DNA from: Hyphomicrobiaceae bacterium
Lineage (GTDB): Bacteria > Pseudomonadota > Alphaproteobacteria > Rhizobiales > Devosiaceae
Length of the DNA stretch: 64,000 bases
NCBI GenBank assembly: GCA_020638095.1
Contig: JACKJF010000003.1
Coordinates: 992,001 to 1,056,000 of the forward strand
Reading direction: 5' to 3'
Below the pieces are notes generated by a model, which was not told the DNA's origin, ran no database searches, and saw nothing but the letters and a program-made list of their open reading frames with translations. This document shows positions 63,999 to 64,000 of the stretch, piece by piece (positions within the stretch are counted from its first letter, which is position 1; every line of letters begins with the position of its first letter). A program made the translations under genes and the position numbers.

Positions 63999-64000
63999 GG

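Noticed and set aside
1..64000. CRISPR array
   Set aside because: No set of regularly spaced repeats with unique spacers; the 30-bp and 111-bp repeats are contiguous tandem units.

Overview
The window is a piece of an alphaproteobacterial chromosome, most likely Hyphomicrobiales and possibly Devosia/Pelagibacterium-like; the order-level call is inference. The evidence is a GcrA cell-cycle regulator, imuA-imuB-dnaE2 preceded by GTTC-N7-GTTC LexA boxes, the long alphaproteobacterial forms of PstC and PstA, a SAM-II riboswitch in front of metZ, and GC-rich codon use nearly throughout. Two stretches are clearly more AT-rich and look imported: the restriction-modification genes near 1.2-5.0 kb and a sulfotransferase near 60 kb.

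1-12.5 kb is an integrative mobilizable element. It has a large serine recombinase (cut by the left edge), a small serine resolvase, a relaxase with its MobC-type partner, a VirD4/TraG coupling protein without a membrane anchor, and a separate two-helix membrane protein next to it. There are no type IV secretion genes, so transfer would need a helper. Cargo: a BfiI-like restriction-modification operon (two amino-methyltransferases plus a PLD-fold endonuclease with the HxK...GN...E residues), the antirestriction protein ArdA behind a long hairpin that could be a single-strand promoter, and a densely folded untranslated block at 0.8-1.1 kb that looks like a structured RNA.

12.5-20 kb holds the most novel locus: a compact thioamide/azoline-type RiPP operon. 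A 35-residue precursor peptide gene (17599-17706) overlaps a YcaO gene by ATGA, which overlaps a TfuA gene by ATGA. Upstream lies a SARP/BTAD-like regulator, and four ATCCC units spaced exactly 13 bp apart sit between the regulator and the precursor. Two LuxR-type regulators flank the locus; one is fused to an acetoacetate-decarboxylase-like domain.

20-33.3 kb: a FecR protein with an Asn/Gly/Ser repeat tail, a CHASE2-GGDEF(degenerate)-EAL protein, the SOS mutasome imuA-imuB-dnaE2 (with a perfect 111-bp tandem duplication between imuB and dnaE2), two small enzymes or domains of unknown role, an RTX repeat protein and a YjhX-family protein. 33.5-44.8 kb: DUF924, a mannitol-dehydrogenase-family oxidoreductase, PPK2, and the complete phosphate regulon phoR-pstSCAB-phoU-phoB with a four-repeat Pho box, then gcrA. 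45-54.5 kb: argD-argF-hslO, an RND efflux pair behind a perfect palindrome, and trkH.

54.65-59.26 kb carries four conserved genes (a CDP-alcohol phosphatidyltransferase, metZ, dcd, and a mannose-1-phosphate guanylyltransferase). All four are broken by short indels, many of them in homopolymers, while every other gene in the window is intact. This looks like a locally poor consensus rather than four true pseudogenes. The window ends with an AT-rich sulfotransferase gene, tRNA-Gly(CCC), a membrane glycosyltransferase and a periplasmic solute-binding protein.
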